NCBI RefSeq assembly: GCF_020520425.1
Contig: NC_079491.1
Location: 36,301,027-36,365,026 of the forward strand
Direction: 5' to 3'
DNA: 64,000 nucleotides
DNA from: Spinacia oleracea
Taxonomy: Eukaryota; Streptophyta; Magnoliopsida; Caryophyllales; Amaranthaceae
This document shows, in pieces, positions 35,401-47,756 of this stretch (its first letter is position 1; every line of letters starts with the position of its first letter). Position numbers and translations under genes: made by a program. Below the pieces are notes generated by a model, which searched no databases, was not told the DNA's origin, and worked only from the letters and a program-made list of their open reading frames with translations.

Positions 35401-37339
35401 CTAGACATTCGAATAGATCGATGCTTAGAGAACTTTAGAAGCTTCTGGTAAGATCATCTAGTTGAAACAAAATATTCAACATAAATTAAAATGGTAAGAA
35501 CCTTGTTGGAGTGACATTGGACATGTCTAAACAAAATATAAAAGTCAACACTAAAGAATACAATTCTTAAGACTATAAGAAAGGGTACAAAAACAAGGAA
35601 CAAATGAAAGAAATTTTACGATTTCGTTTCTACCTATAAGTTTATGTTTAAAGAGAAGTGACCTAGCAATCAAACTTCCTTGGTATCATATACCGCTTGA
35701 GGTTCTTACTTCGGTAATAACTCAAACTATGGAAGCTAAGCTACACTAATGGCCTACAAGTGGGAAATGAAGCATGGCAATGCTACATTAGTTGTAGGGT
35801 CATCTAGTTTGTTTTAAGTCCTTTCAAAGGCTGGAACTTAATGGCTATTTTGTTCCACAATCAGCATACCTAAATTTCTGTTTTCAAACACAGAAAGACT
35901 CACATTCAGAAGAACAAAAACAATGTTTGTTTGTTTGTTTGAATGAAATGGTCATTTACGGGTTGAGTCAATATGCTTGATTAAAACAAACAACTCTTTA
36001 ACAATAAAAACTTTACTAGGTTCAAATCAAACCTTTGATTTGAGTTCCACTAAACTTTGGCATTGTTTCTTAGACCATATAAACAAGTTAACATTCATAA
36101 GCTCTATTTTGATGGACTTTTGAAAGTTGATTGATTTCTAGATCAATTCAAGACAAGCTAGTCTTACTTGTTGAAAGTAACAAAAGATATGAACTATTGT
36201 TAGAACGCCTAGACGATAGAGTTCAAACCTAAAGAAAGGTTTTATGACTTTATTATTTCACATAGATTTGAGTGAATATAGGTTTATTTACTCAAATGTG
36301 ATATAAGTTTGAATCTGTTTGACTAGTTCAAAGATTCAGAAGTATAAAATCCACTTGGCAAGAAATCATAAAGATCTAAGTTAGATCGTGTCGATGATTA
36401 CTTTAAGACCAAATATGATCAATGATTGTGTGTTGTAATTTCACGATCTAGCTCCATAAGATATGGCATATCTAAGTTGGAATGATCGAAGTCAATTAGT
36501 ACTTGATTCGATCAATGATGAATCATAAAGAACTTTCCTATAATTTCTAAAAACAAAATGCTCAACTACCACCAAACTAAACCAAATTCGTCAAAGCTAT
36601 TGAAAAGTAATTTCAGAATATCTTTTCATAATATATATCTAGAGAGTTGCTAAACTCAGTGGGAGCTTAGTGTTTGTCATTCGACAAACTAAGGCCGAAG
36701 TATAGATATATGTTTCATTGTGATTTATTCAAATGAGACACAAGGTATTGTTTCTACCACGAATTTTTGAGAACATAATGTTTGTTTGCTCGAAATAATG
36801 TCCTTTTGGAGATTCGTTTCCAAAATGACAAGTGGGAGAAAATAGACCTCGAAAGTCTTCGAGGCGAACAACAAACATAAAACGGACATTCCGGAGGCTT
36901 TTCGAAGTGCTTCAGAAAATCCGAACTTATTCTTTAAGGACTTTAGAAGTGGCTTTAAAGAATAGACATCTCTTAGAGGACTTACAAGTGCTTCAAGGAG
37001 AATAGAATATTCAAAGGACTCTCAAAGTGCCTGTTGATATTCTATTGTTTGATGTTCTATGCCCAAGTGGGCATAGAGTTCAAGTCACTGAAACTATGAG
37101 ATTCTTCTGTTAGATAGTGAAGAAACATAGAGTTCAGGTCAATGAAACTATGAGATTCTTCTATTAGATAGTAAAGAAACCTACAACTTGCAATCGAACT
37201 ATTATCACGTAGATTAATGAGTTTGTGACTTGTAAGAAAGCTTTGACGAAACCCAGATTCCCTAAAATGGTTAGAGGCCATATATAGACTTAATGTTTAA
37301 TTGGTTAAAGGCCATAAAAACATACTCAATGTTTTGATG
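32415..37339 (+). mobile_element. Copia interior, leader and unreadable gag/pol part
   Basis: AT-rich leader sequence continues the broken primer-binding site. A GC- and CpG-rich block (about 33130-33620) follows, then AT-rich sequence. Scattered words such as gctctgcgt-like 'tggtctgcgtaccat' repeats (34214 and 34278) and ataaaatgctaataacttg are seen, but no legible gag or integrase domain. Coding sequence, if it was here, is destroyed by stops. Confidence 0.5.
33130..33620. repeat. GC/CpG-rich block in the Copia leader
   Basis: The block is rich in gcgcgcgcgagg, gcgagcgagcgag and cacgcgacgacgagc words and sits in AT-rich surroundings. Several overlapping open frames on both strands here are by-products of the low stop-codon density of GC-rich DNA. 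Confidence 0.6.
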
Positions 37340-38790
37340 ACAAAATTAATTTTTTTGTTGATTTGCAAGAATGGTTTACACCAATTGGTTGCAAATTGGT
37401 TTTAAGGATAAAAACCATCAAACACAAAGCTAGATTAGTTGCTAAAGGTTACAAGAAAATTCACGGCGTGGATTGTGTTGAAACCTCATGCATAATCGTA
37501 ATGCTCAAGTCTATAATTCAAGCAATGATTGGATATTGGTAAATATGGCAATTGGATGAAAAAACGTATTCCTCAATCAAATGTTGGAATAAACTATGTA
37601 CATGGTATGTCATAGGATTTATGGATCCAAATAAATGCTTGAAAAGGAAAGCTAGCTTATGAAATCTAAGTACAGATTTAAGCAAGCAATTGGGAATTGG
37701 AACTATATTTTAGTGTAACTAATAAGTATTTTAGTTTCATAAAATATACATGATTCTTATGGATATATAAGAAGTTTAGTGGGAGCACATAAAAACTTAA
37801 TAGGTCCTATGTGTATCACACACATATCTCTCTATTGTGAAATAAAATTCAAATGCTAATAACTTAGGTTTGAAATTATTCATCAATGACGGACCAAGGC
37901 GAAACTTAGTGCATACTGGGTATTAAGATCCATTCACAAAGATCTTATGATATTGTTTTAGATTAAATAATGACATTTACAAAATAAAACACGAAAGACT
38001 CCATTGGAGATATTCGACCCATGTGAATAAATCTAAGTAATGAATGTTTGAACTATGTATAAGCATTTACTAAGTTAAACATCAAAGGATCCAAGTGAGA
38101 TTCTTAAACCTATATTATATGTCAAATAATTTAGCTGGATTCAGTATCTGCTGAAATTGAATGAGCTAAAGTTACATGAATAGAATTCAATTGAGAATAA
38201 TTCTGCAAAAGAATTTATCATGTATGATATAATATGAGGATCGCCAAAAATGTACCGTATGGCTTTAGGCATAACGAACATATACCAATCTCTATTGATC
38301 TAAGTGAAGATCAACTAGATTGAGATCAAGAAAAACTTATGGTACTTGAAAATGTACATAGGAATAGTTCTTGATTCAAGGAAATAAAGATATGCTAAAT
38401 ATTGATGCTACACGCATAAACACTGGCAAAGGATCAAGCAAGATTCCTTTGGAGTTAACCATTGACAAGGACGAGCTAAAGAGCATCGTGTTTTGAAATG
38501 GCAACATGGATTGGAGACCGTGAGTTGTTGCGTGGGAAATTAAAAATAATAATTTCTATGTTCCAAGATATAGTTGGAAAGTCTTCCCCATATCTGTGAA
38601 CTGCTTGGATAAGTAAATCCAAACAAAGCATCACTAGCAACCTAAACAGTTGAAGTAAAAGTACTTATTGCCTAAGAAGCAATAAAACAGGGTTGTTTTA
38701 AAGAGTTCTTCACTGAACTTGTGTAGATCACCTGTCTGCTGACTTGATGGTTCTTCATTACAAAATGCGTAGAACCACTATCGAAGTAAG
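37340..38790 (+). pseudogene. Copia reverse transcriptase and RNase H remnant
   Basis: With frameshifts and stops, the sequence reads KHKARLVAKGYKKIHGVD (37429-37485), then WQLDEKT (about 37545-37565, matching the conserved WQMDVKTAF), an ILGIKI-like piece near 37915, and an RNase H segment at about 38650-38720 matching the conserved AEY…EA-K pattern. The order is that of Copia pol. The gene is dead. Confidence 0.75.
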
Positions 38791-39810
38791 AAAGACTAGA
38801 TCACATAATAAACAAACTCAAACGATCTTATCATTCTATCTCGAAGAACATTCGATGAAAAGGATATTAAAATTGGCAAAGCATGATAACTAAACCTATG
38901 CAACAAGTGAGAAACAACACTCACGTTGTAGCACTGGAAATCAAGCACAGCTTTGAATTCCATGAACTGTTTTAAAGATGGGTTTGAGGCCCATGGTTGT
39001 AAAACATTGGGGTTGAACATTTATCATATATGAAATGTATTTTCATATTCTATTTAATCTTGGTTTAGTATTAAATGATGAGTCCCTTCAATTTGACGAT
39101 ATATTCAAGATAGACTGTTAGGACCAGTCCTGTGACTAAGAAATGTCTATCAAGTGAACTTGAATGTCAAAAGTTGAAAATGGTCCCTGGTCGGAGTTTT
39201 CTATAAAGATGGACGCATAGAAAACGTTAGACGACTAGAATGCAAGATGACTAGTAGTTCTGTTTCTTGAACTATGTGGACATGGCAATGTCATAATCAT
39301 TTGCATAGATACTTACTTTGGGAAGACTAGTATCGGACAGACCTATGAAACTTTACTGTAAGAGATGAAAATCTGTCATAAGTAAATTTCATTAAAATTA
39401 TTAGACACTAAATCCTCAATACCTGATTTATTTGGGATTACTTGTTTGAGAACTGGTTACTTTGACGTTGACCAACCGTCGCACCGTAAAAGGAGGCTAT
39501 AAAGGCAACGCTCAGGTAATCACCTATCAAACGAAGTCTAATCTCAAGGTCGCAAGATTGGGATTGTCCTCCCATAAATCGGGAGGAGATGCTTAAAAGT
39601 TGTACAAGGCCACTCGGAGAGCTAGAAACTGTAAAATGCATGGCCGTGCTCGGATGAATCATAGGCTATGATTATCTGTTTATTTGATCAGTTGAACTCT
39701 GAAACCGAGAAACACCTCTGGACATAATAACGATGACAACTCTTACCTTATGTTCAAGAGCAAGCATCGAGCGACAAAGGAATTAGGTAATGCACACTTG
39801 TCCCTAAGGA

Positions 39811-39822
39811 CAAGTGGGAGAC
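39811..39822 (+). other. Polypurine tract of the Copia element
   Basis: caagtgggagac immediately precedes the 3' LTR, a common Copia purine tract. Confidence 0.85.
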
Positions 39823-41214
39823 TGAAGGAAATAATTCCCTTGGTTCAAGTATGCATATAATATTAAGTCTAATAAATGCGGTTCAGTATTAATTAACAAG
39901 TTAATAATTCAGTGAGATCAAGTGAGCTGAATGCCTAGCTAGAGGGCGCTTCAGTTCAAGTGGAATTAATAATATTAATCCACAGCTTACTCTTGACTGA
40001 ACCCGTAGGGTCACACAAATAGTACGTAAACGGATCAAGTATTTAATGGCATTAAATACTCCATCTATGGATATTCGGAATCGACGGATCTTGTTTTCAG
40101 TGGGAGCTGAGATCGTCAAAGGCAAGAAATGAATACTCCGGAAACGATGATATTGCCGGAAACGGAAATATGGATCGTATCGAAAATATAAATATTATCC
40201 AAGTCGTAGATGTTGCCGGAAACGGAAACATGGTACGTATCGGAAAATATTATTGGAAATGGAAATATTGTCGGAATCGGAAATATTGCCGGAAACGAAA
40301 ATATTGTCAGAATCGGAAATATTATCGGAATCGGAAAATAATTCCGGAAATGGAAATATTAAATATTTGTTCGAAACGGAAATTAATTCCGGAATCGGAA
40401 ATATTAAATATTGTTCGTATCGGAAATGAATTCCGGAACCGGGAATTTAATCGGAAGCGCATCGTACGAATTAGCATCGGACGAGGCTTGCTAGACGAAG
40501 GCCCCGCACGAAGCCAGGCCCACGCCCAGCAAGCCGAGCGCCCAACACGAAGGCCACAAGCCTCGCCAGGCCTAGCGCAAGGCCAGGCCCAACAAGGCTG
40601 CTAGCGCGCGCGCTGAGCGTGCTCGTGGGCTGCGAGGCAGCGCTCATGCGTGTGGGCCGCAAGGCCTGCGCGGTGCGTGCTTCCCTCGTGGTCGTGCGAC
40701 GCTCGTGTTCGTAACGAATCCTAATCCTATCGGAATTCGTGCATTGATTAAATCCTAATCCTAAAAGATTAAATTTATTATTTAGAGTTCTAACAAGATT
40801 CTAATGAATAAATCCATATCCTAGTAGGATTATAATTCCTTTCCATAAACTCTATAAATAGGTGCCTAGGGTCACATATTTTACATCGAGATTATTGAAG
40901 TATTCAAGGTAAGATTTTAAGCAAAAATCAGCCAAACACTTGCACCCAAATAGCCGAAAATCTAAGAACCTTAAGGGCGATTCTAGTTGGTCAATCTTAA
41001 GGCGGATCCGGACGTGATGTGTACTATCTACGGAGGGACGACACTTGGAGTCCTAAAAACTTGTTCTTGTTTGGTTCGGGCGTAGCTAGGGAGGGCACGC
41101 TACAAAGTGTATGCATCTAAATTATGGTATATGATTATGTGTAAATAATATGTTTCCTGGCATTATGGTTTTTCCGCATGATTTATGTTTATTCATATGT
41201 ATCATAACCTAACA
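39823..41214 (+). repeat. 3' LTR of the Copia element
   Basis: 1392 bases with the same ends, minisatellite and GC-rich block as the 5' copy. It is followed by ccgag (41215-41219), the target duplication. Confidence 0.92.
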
Positions 41215-41219
41215 CCGAG

Positions 41220-42210
41220 GGCCAAGCATGCGGAGCATGGCAAGGACAAGGCCCAATCGAAGAGGGACGGTCGTGACGGAGGTAAGTCGTTTAGGCCTTT
41301 GAAATGTTATCTTTGCGAAGGTGAACATTTTGCAAGGAACTGCCCCGTCCGACAAAAGTTGGAGAAGATGAGTGCCATGGTCGGCACTACGGAGTAGGAG
41401 CCAACTGCCGAGAGAAGGCTAGGGGCGATGCAAGTGGACGAGGAGGTCCAGCTCTCCAACTTGAGGCTCCGTAATGTTGGGGTCGTGGACAGCAGGCCGC
41501 GGGACATGGTCGTGCCACGGGAGATGGAACCCACAACAACGAAGGGAGCGGGCATCAAGTCGGGTGGAAACTTGATGGTCGTACATGGAGAAGTGAACGA
41601 GGAACCGTGTCGGGTGCTCGTTGATACAGGGGCAACCCACAATTTTCTTGCGCGGGGAGCAGCCAAGAAGTTAGGGGTGAAGTTCACTCGGGTCTGCGGC
41701 GAGATGAAGGCCGTGAATTCAAAGGCAACGCCAGTGTATGGCAAGGCATGGGATGTCCCAATCTGCTTGGGGAAGTGGAGGGGGAAGGTCGACTTTATGG
41801 TGGTCGACATGGATGATGAGGACGCGGTGCTAGGCATGGAGTTCCTAGGCCTGGTCCTACCATTTTGAGTGAGTGATGGGGTGTTGACCATCACACACAA
41901 GGATCGTGAGGTGGACATTAGGCTCGCACGGGACAAGGAGGAATGTCCAAGGATTTCTTGCTTGAAGGCTCGTGCAACGGCAACCAAGGGGCGTCGAAGG
42001 AAAAGGGACGTGTGGTTCGGGTCGTGGGCACGAGAGATAGCTGATCGTGTGAGGATCCGGGGGAGGATTAAGGAAGGTAGGCATGGTGCCTATCATATGG
42101 GCGAGGTGCCCAAGGTTGGGGTCGTGCAGCGACAAAGTATTGGACGAGGTGCATGGTACGGGTCGTGTGCACGCACAACGGGACGTCTTGACGAGGGAGT
42201 CAAGAACTTA
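41220..42210 (+). pseudogene. TR-GAG zinc knuckle, protease and C-terminal tail
   Basis: The gag frame interrupted at 15409 resumes here. It gives a basic KDKAQSKRD segment, the CCHC knuckle CYLCEGEHFARNC (about 41308-41346), a TAG stop at 41395-41397, then an aspartic protease (VLVDTGATHNFLARG near 41610) up to LGLVLPF and a TGA at 41866-41868. The same frame continues past that stop as a basic tail (VSDGVLTITHKD…) to the purine tract. No reverse transcriptase motif follows the protease. With the TGA at 15252, three single stops interrupt an otherwise long frame. Confidence 0.85.
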
Positions 42211-42222
42211 GGTGGGGGAGAA
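42211..42222 (+). other. Polypurine tract of the TR-GAG element
   Basis: ggtgggggagaa directly precedes the 3' LTR. Confidence 0.85.
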
Positions 42223-42969
42223 TGTCACGGGTGGCCTCCCACACCATCGCATGTGGCAGCATGCAAGGCAACAAGCATCGCAAGGCAACGCGGTGCACCG
42301 CCAAGGGTGGCGGCAAGGTCGTTGGACACCATCAGGCAACGTGATGGTCCATCGGATAGTGGGTCGTTTGGGGGACCAAACGATATCCAAATGGGATGAA
42401 ACTTGGGGGTCCCATTTTTGTTGGCCCAATGAAGACAATGGTCGGTTCATATTTTGGGTTTGAGGCCCAGAAGGCCCGGTTTTGCAGCAGGTATGCACGG
42501 TTGTGCACCGGAAGGTTCTAGAGTGCTCCGGATGGGTCTTGGACACTCTATCTTGGTTGTTTCTTGAAGGTTCTAGCTAGGAAGAGTGTAGAACCTTGCT
42601 GTACAGATATCTCTAGATACCTCCTTGTATAGAGGGTTCCCTTGGAGGTGGGAACATTCTAGAGAATTGTAGGGCATTCTTTGTAGGATATGTGTGGAAT
42701 GTTCTAGAGTAGGAAGTCTCTAGGCACTTGGGAGCCTATAAATAGGCTTGCCCATTCATTTGTACAAATAAGCCAACACAAGTGTATTCATTCTCAAGCA
42801 ATAAAAAAAACCTTTCCAAACTCTCTTGCTTACAAAGTTTCCTTACTTAGCCATTTTCGTAGCACACTTAGCCTAGCTAAAACATCGGGTAGCCTTGACT
42901 AGTGATCCGACGGGACTGTGACGCTAGTGGGCAGCGTGCATAAGGCTTGGAAATAGTCAGCACGTGACA
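42223..42969 (+). repeat. 3' LTR of the TR-GAG element
   Basis: 747 bases, tgtcac…gtgaca. It is followed by tctcg, which partly matches the tctc before the 5' LTR. Confidence 0.9.
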
Positions 42970-45900
42970 TCTCGCTCAACTTATTATTTTAAAAATTCAG
43001 ACAAATTCAGACATTCTTTTTCTCTTAGAAACAATGACAAACTACTCTAATAGCACTTTGATTATTAAAGCACTAAAATTCCAACACAAACTCATTATAG
43101 ACCCTACAAATTATTGTGAGGGAATGTGGATTTTATGGAATGAAAATAACGTTAAAGTTACAAATTCACACTCACTTATAGATGTGCACACTGCACACCT
43201 AACTGTCTATCATAAACAAACGAATAAATTAGTATTAATAACAAGTGCTTATTGTCCGGCTCAAGAAAATCGCAAAGACAGTTTCTCGGTGCACTAATTA
43301 CCTTTTATAAAAAATGTATATCCCTTGGCTTCTTATTGGAGACTTAAATTAACTTCTCGTACCTGACAACAAAGTTGGGGGCAACCCCATCTCCCGGCAA
43401 TGTAAACGATTACCATCTTTTCTCACATATTTGAATGCTATTGACATTCAATGTGTACAAAAACCATTCTCCTAGAAATCTAATTCAGATGAACTTATTT
43501 TATAACACATTGACAGGGCGCTTGCTAGCAACCAATTTTTCCTCACCTTCCCGGGCGTCTTTACATCATATAGAATCTTCTCAGTCTCTGACCATGCACG
43601 TGTTATTTTCTACTCTTCTTCACCCCCAGTTAATAAAATACCTTATTCAGATTCCAAACCTATGGACTCTGGATACCGAATCCCATTATGTAGTTAAAAC
43701 CTATGGAATACCAGAAAACAAGGGTCAAGATTCTTCCGGATAAGAGAAAAACTCAAGACATAAAATCTAAATTACTACAATGGACAAGAAACAAGTACGG
43801 GAATAATAAATATAAACTCCTAGTCATTTAGAACGTATGATTGAACAAAGGGAGAAATTACTTCTTTTTGGCTAGGCAAGTTGGAAGAAATTCGGAAAAA
43901 AAGGAATCGCTAACGCATGGCGATAGAAGCACCAGATTCTTTCACTCAAGAAGCAAACACCTTAATGCCCGAAACACAATCTTCCGTCTTAAAACGAACG
44001 ATCAACCAACAATTGCGGATACCCTGATACAAGCCTTTAAACAACGCTTCTCCTCTAGCGTCCAACCAAATAGAAACATTGACCTCTCTTCTCTCCCACA
44101 ATTGTTTACTACACAGGAAAAAGAGGATCTCATTAAACCTTTTTCTGATGAAGAAATTAAGAATGGCTTTTTTGATATGAATCCTCTTAAATCTCTAGGC
44201 TCTGACAGATTTGGCCATAAATTATTTCAAGCATATTGGCCAATAGTCGGAACAGAAATTACAACGACCATCAAGGATTTCTTCTATCATGGGAAGATAT
44301 CAAAAGCTCTTAATCACACTATCATAGCTCTAATACCAAAACCTAATAATCTTGAGAACTCGAATAACTTTAGACCAATTAGTCTTTGTAACATCATTTA
44401 TAAAGCAATTTCTAAACTCTTAGTTCTAAGACTTAGACATGTCCTTCAAATCCATATTATCCTATTTCAGAATACTTACATACCCGAGCGCTCTATCCAC
44501 GATAACTTACTTATTGTCCAAGAAATCCTAAACACTTTCCAAATTTGAACTCTAAAATAGGTTGGTGCGCCCTTAAATTAGATATGGAAAACGCTTATGA
44601 CAAAATAGAATGAGATTTTCTCTGAGCAACTCTTTCAGCCTTTGGGTTCCCTCGATAATGGATTACGTACATGGGTTCAAGCTTATGTCGCAACAATTTC
44701 TTATTCACTCGAAATAAATGGATCTACAACTGACCACTTCTCTCCCTCTAAAGGAGTACGACAAGGAGACCTCTTGTATCCTTACCTTTTTCTCCTTTTT
44801 ATGGAAGTGTTTATAATCACGTTAATCAACAAAACAACAAACCCAAAAGCAGGAGTTGGCCTTAGCCTAACATCAAGGAAAACTAAAGTAGCTCGCCTCT
44901 TATTTGCAGATGATATTATGGTTTCTATAAAGCAACTTCAACCTCTTGTAACAACCTCAAAGCTAATGTAGAGGAATTTTGTACCAAGGCGGGCCAACTA
45001 GTCCATTTTCACAAATCGAAAATTATTTTCTCCAAAAAGTTCCAAACGCTAAGGAAGACACCTTGGCATGTCTCTTTTCTATGACTAAATTCTTATCCCT
45101 GGTAAGATACTCGGGGGCTTTCTTCTCTTCGTACAAACCCACCAATTCTGATTATAATACTATCATGCAAATAAATAAGTAGCATATTAATTAATTCTCG
45201 GCATGAAAACTACCTTTCTAAAGAAGGTATGGATGTCCTGATTCAAAGTAATCTAGAAGCTCTTCCAGGTTACGTTTTTTCATCTTTCCTATTCCCTGGC
45301 AAAAATTTCTACCAATTAGACAACATACACAATTTTTTTTTCCTAGAATCACACACCACACACCAGCTCCACTCTTTTGATTTCTTGGAGTAAAATATGT
45401 CAACCCAAGTCAATAGGAGGACTTGGATTCTGTAAAACTAGGCCACTCAATAAAGCTTTCATAGCAAAATTGGGGTGGAAAATTCTCACTAATAATAATA
45501 ATAACATATGGGTGTCTCTGATACGAAGTAAGTATCCGAGGAATACAAATTTCTTCTAGTGCAAACCTAAACAAAAGGACTCCAAAATGTGGCATGATAT
45601 TTTAAACCAAAGAGAAATGCTAAGAAAAGAAATCTGCTGGAAACTAGGAAATGGCAAAACAATCAACTTCTGTATAGATAATTGGAATTTTTCATGAAAA
45701 TCTTCTCATTCGTTGCAATCTCAATTATGAAACATTTGATATAAACCTGATAGTATCCGAATTCTTCCTCCTTGACAAAACCTGAAATATTCACAAATTT
45801 AACGATTTTCCCCCTCACATTTATCCTGAAAAATACAAGAAATTCCATCCCAATATCGAACTTGGAAGATACACAAATTTGGGATCCCACCTCACCAGTC

Positions 45901-47250
45901 AAGTTCTCGGTAAAATCTGCCACCCGGGTTTCCCATGATTTAATTCCTAATACCTCTAAATGGGAGTTTCATTGGATCTGGAAATTCGAACCCCCCCCCC
46001 CAGAATTTCTTCTTTATTTGGAATCTACTCCCTCCGTCCCAACATTATAGTCTTGTATTCCAAATCGGGTGTCCATAATTACAGTCTTGTTTCCTTATTT
46101 GAACATAGAATACTTCCCATATTATCCTCATTCGAGACCATAAAAAAATTGCATTGAAAACCTCCCCATGTAATATATTCCCCTTCCCCGTTTACTTTAT
46201 TTCTTTTTACATGTATTATATTCTCATACAAATTAATCATCAATGTACTATATTTCAATTTCCCACACACTATATTCCACTTTTGTTAAAATCCGTGTTT
46301 TAAGTCAAACAAGACTATAATTTTTGGACGGATGGAGTATGTCACATGAGCATTCCAGTTAGAGACATTCTCCTCAAAAGAAATATTCCCCCTTTCGTTG
46401 TCTGCCCTTTGTGTGATATATACATCGAAAGCATAAACCACATCTTTATTCAATGCCCATACAACTTCCACCTTTTAGGGCATGTCCCTTACAAAAACCT
46501 GGTTCCATTTCTCCTTAACCTCCCATAATTTACATGATATCATCATGACTCTTAAAAAATTTCCACCCCAACTATGCAAATTCATATTTTCTATTTGGGC
46601 CATCTGGAAATAAAGAAATAACTTCATTTTCAACAATACCACTTTTAATCTTATAAAGATTTTAAATCGGTCTCTCTCAGTTTACAATGAGTGGGAATTT
46701 CGTACACTTCTTGAATTACACCACCTTAAGGGCACCCCTCTCACTTCACACACGCACACAGATCAACCACAACAACAATCAATCTTAGTTCATTGGCTAC
46801 CTCCTATTTCTGGCGCAATTAAACTTAAATTTGACGGATCGTGCAAAAACAACTCTGCAAGTGCTGGAATCATGACCAGAGACAGTCATGGCATAGTGAT
46901 CTCGACATGCACCTACAAGCTTGCTGGACCCAAGCATTTATGGAGGAAACCAGTGTCCTACGCAAGGGTATTCAAGAAGAAGTAGCAAGAAACATCTCCA
47001 AAATTCACATCGAAGGTGATAATCTCCTTATTGTCAACACTACAAAAGGAATATGGCCTACTCCATGGAAACTACAGAATATCATAACCGACATTCTGAC
47101 CCTACTACAAGACTTTGAAGAGTGGGACATTAAACACATTTATAGAGAGGCAAATAGAGTTGCGGATTGGGTTGCCAATGTTGGCCACCTAGCTACTTCT
47201 TGTATGTACATAGATCATATCATTTTAATAGCCCTCGGTTAGTTTCTATT
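42970..47250 (+). pseudogene. LINE ORF2: endonuclease, reverse transcriptase, RNase H remnant
   Basis: With several frame changes the order is: endonuclease (DILFLLETMT, about 43010; LVLITSAYCPA about 43230), linker (HGDRSTRFFHSRSK, about 43915), reverse transcriptase (IIALIPKPNN and FRPISLCNIIYK about 44320-44400; KLDMENAYDKIE about 44575; FADDI active-site box about 44905), a zinc-finger-like C-terminal region, then an RNase H-like domain (LKFDGSCKNNSASAGIM about 46828; IEGDNLLIVN about 47010; YREANRVADWVANVGH about 47145). C-terminal RNase H is known in plant L1 lineages. A MITE interrupts it at 46028-46337. The gene is not functional. Confidence 0.8.
46028..46337. mobile_element. Stowaway-type MITE inside the LINE
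   Basis: Starts ctccctccgtcccaacatta and ends, inverted, ctccatccgtccaaaaatta, with TA on both sides (46026-46027 and 46338-46339). 310 bases with no open frame. Confidence 0.85.
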
Positions 47251-47325
47251 CTCCAAAGGGACTACTTAGGAGAATCCCTAGTGCAGAGGGGCACCTAAAG
47301 TAATTCTCCTTATATTTAAATAAAA

Positions 47326-47756
47326 ATCATGGTAATGAACCCACAATATATAAGCGTGAGAATGAAATATATACCTAATATTCAAAAACCAAAATCACAA
47401 AGGCCACGTGGCACTGCCTCTTTTCATCCTTCTTTTTAACCTTTCAAACTTTTTTCCATGACCTTCTATTGCCTATTTAACGCGGATTTTTCTAGGGTCG
47501 TCAATGTGACAACCACCATAAACAATCAATGCGATCCACATATTTTATCTTTAAATTTAAATTATTTAACATATTTTAATGGATTAAATGTTTTTATTTT
47601 TAAACTTAAATGCCCAAATTTGTTATTGAAAATAGTTATTGTAATTTCTGAATTTTCTCAACTCATGATTATGGTCATTCATTAACACACAATGACATCC
47701 TGAAAACAGACCAACTAGTTGTGAATATCGGAAACCCATATCCTGGAAGATCGAAT
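47326..47756. other. Short spacer between the two LINE copies
   Basis: AT-rich, no gene seen. The last 60 bases before 47757 may be leader sequence of the second LINE. Confidence 0.4.

Larger units (their letters stand above)
15410..41214 (+). mobile_element. Copia-type LTR element, degenerate, split by a gypsy tandem
   Basis: LTRs at 15410-16800 and 39823-41214 share ends (tgaaggaaataat…cctaaca). The perfect target duplication ccgag (15405-15409 and 41215-41219) shows one insertion into the gag region of the TR-GAG element. Its own interior, without the gypsy insertion, is about 7.4 kb. It has no long open frame, but reverse transcriptase and RNase H remnants in Copia order are legible at 37340-38790. 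The purine tract at 39811-39822 abuts the 3' LTR. A solo LTR of the same family is at 2148-3537. Confidence 0.92.
13546..42969 (+). mobile_element. GAG-protease-only LTR retroelement (TR-GAG type), split by a Copia element
   Basis: LTRs of 747 bases each (13546-14292 and 42223-42969) start tgtcac and end gtgaca. The flanks are tctc (13542-13545) and tctcg (42970-), a 4-base match consistent with a decayed 5-bp duplication. A tRNA-Met primer-binding site (14295-14306) and a purine tract (42211-42222) bracket the interior. With the Copia insertion removed the interior is only about 2.1 kb. It encodes gag, a CCHC knuckle and an aspartic protease, but no reverse transcriptase, RNase H or integrase. 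Such elements depend on enzymes from autonomous relatives. Confidence 0.85.
13493..47325 (+). mobile_element. L1-type LINE split by nested LTR elements
   Basis: The left piece (13493-13545) starts with MKVVSWNIHGG, the N-terminus of L1 endonucleases. The right piece begins at 42970 and continues the endonuclease (DILFLLETMT near 43010), then reverse transcriptase and a C-terminal RNase H-like domain to about 47230. The coding sequence is broken by many stops and frameshifts. The whole stretch 13546-42969 is a later insertion of LTR elements. The 3' limit is placed near 47325, before an A-rich segment, but no target duplication was found. It is the oldest layer of the nest. Confidence 0.8.

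Noticed and set aside
45990..46010. A run of ten C bases in the LINE
   Set aside because: Probably a homopolymer slip or sequencing artefact within an already dead reading frame.
42970..47250. Possible host RNase H or reverse transcriptase gene
   Set aside because: The order endonuclease, reverse transcriptase, RNase H with many stops is that of a plant L1 LINE, not a host gene.
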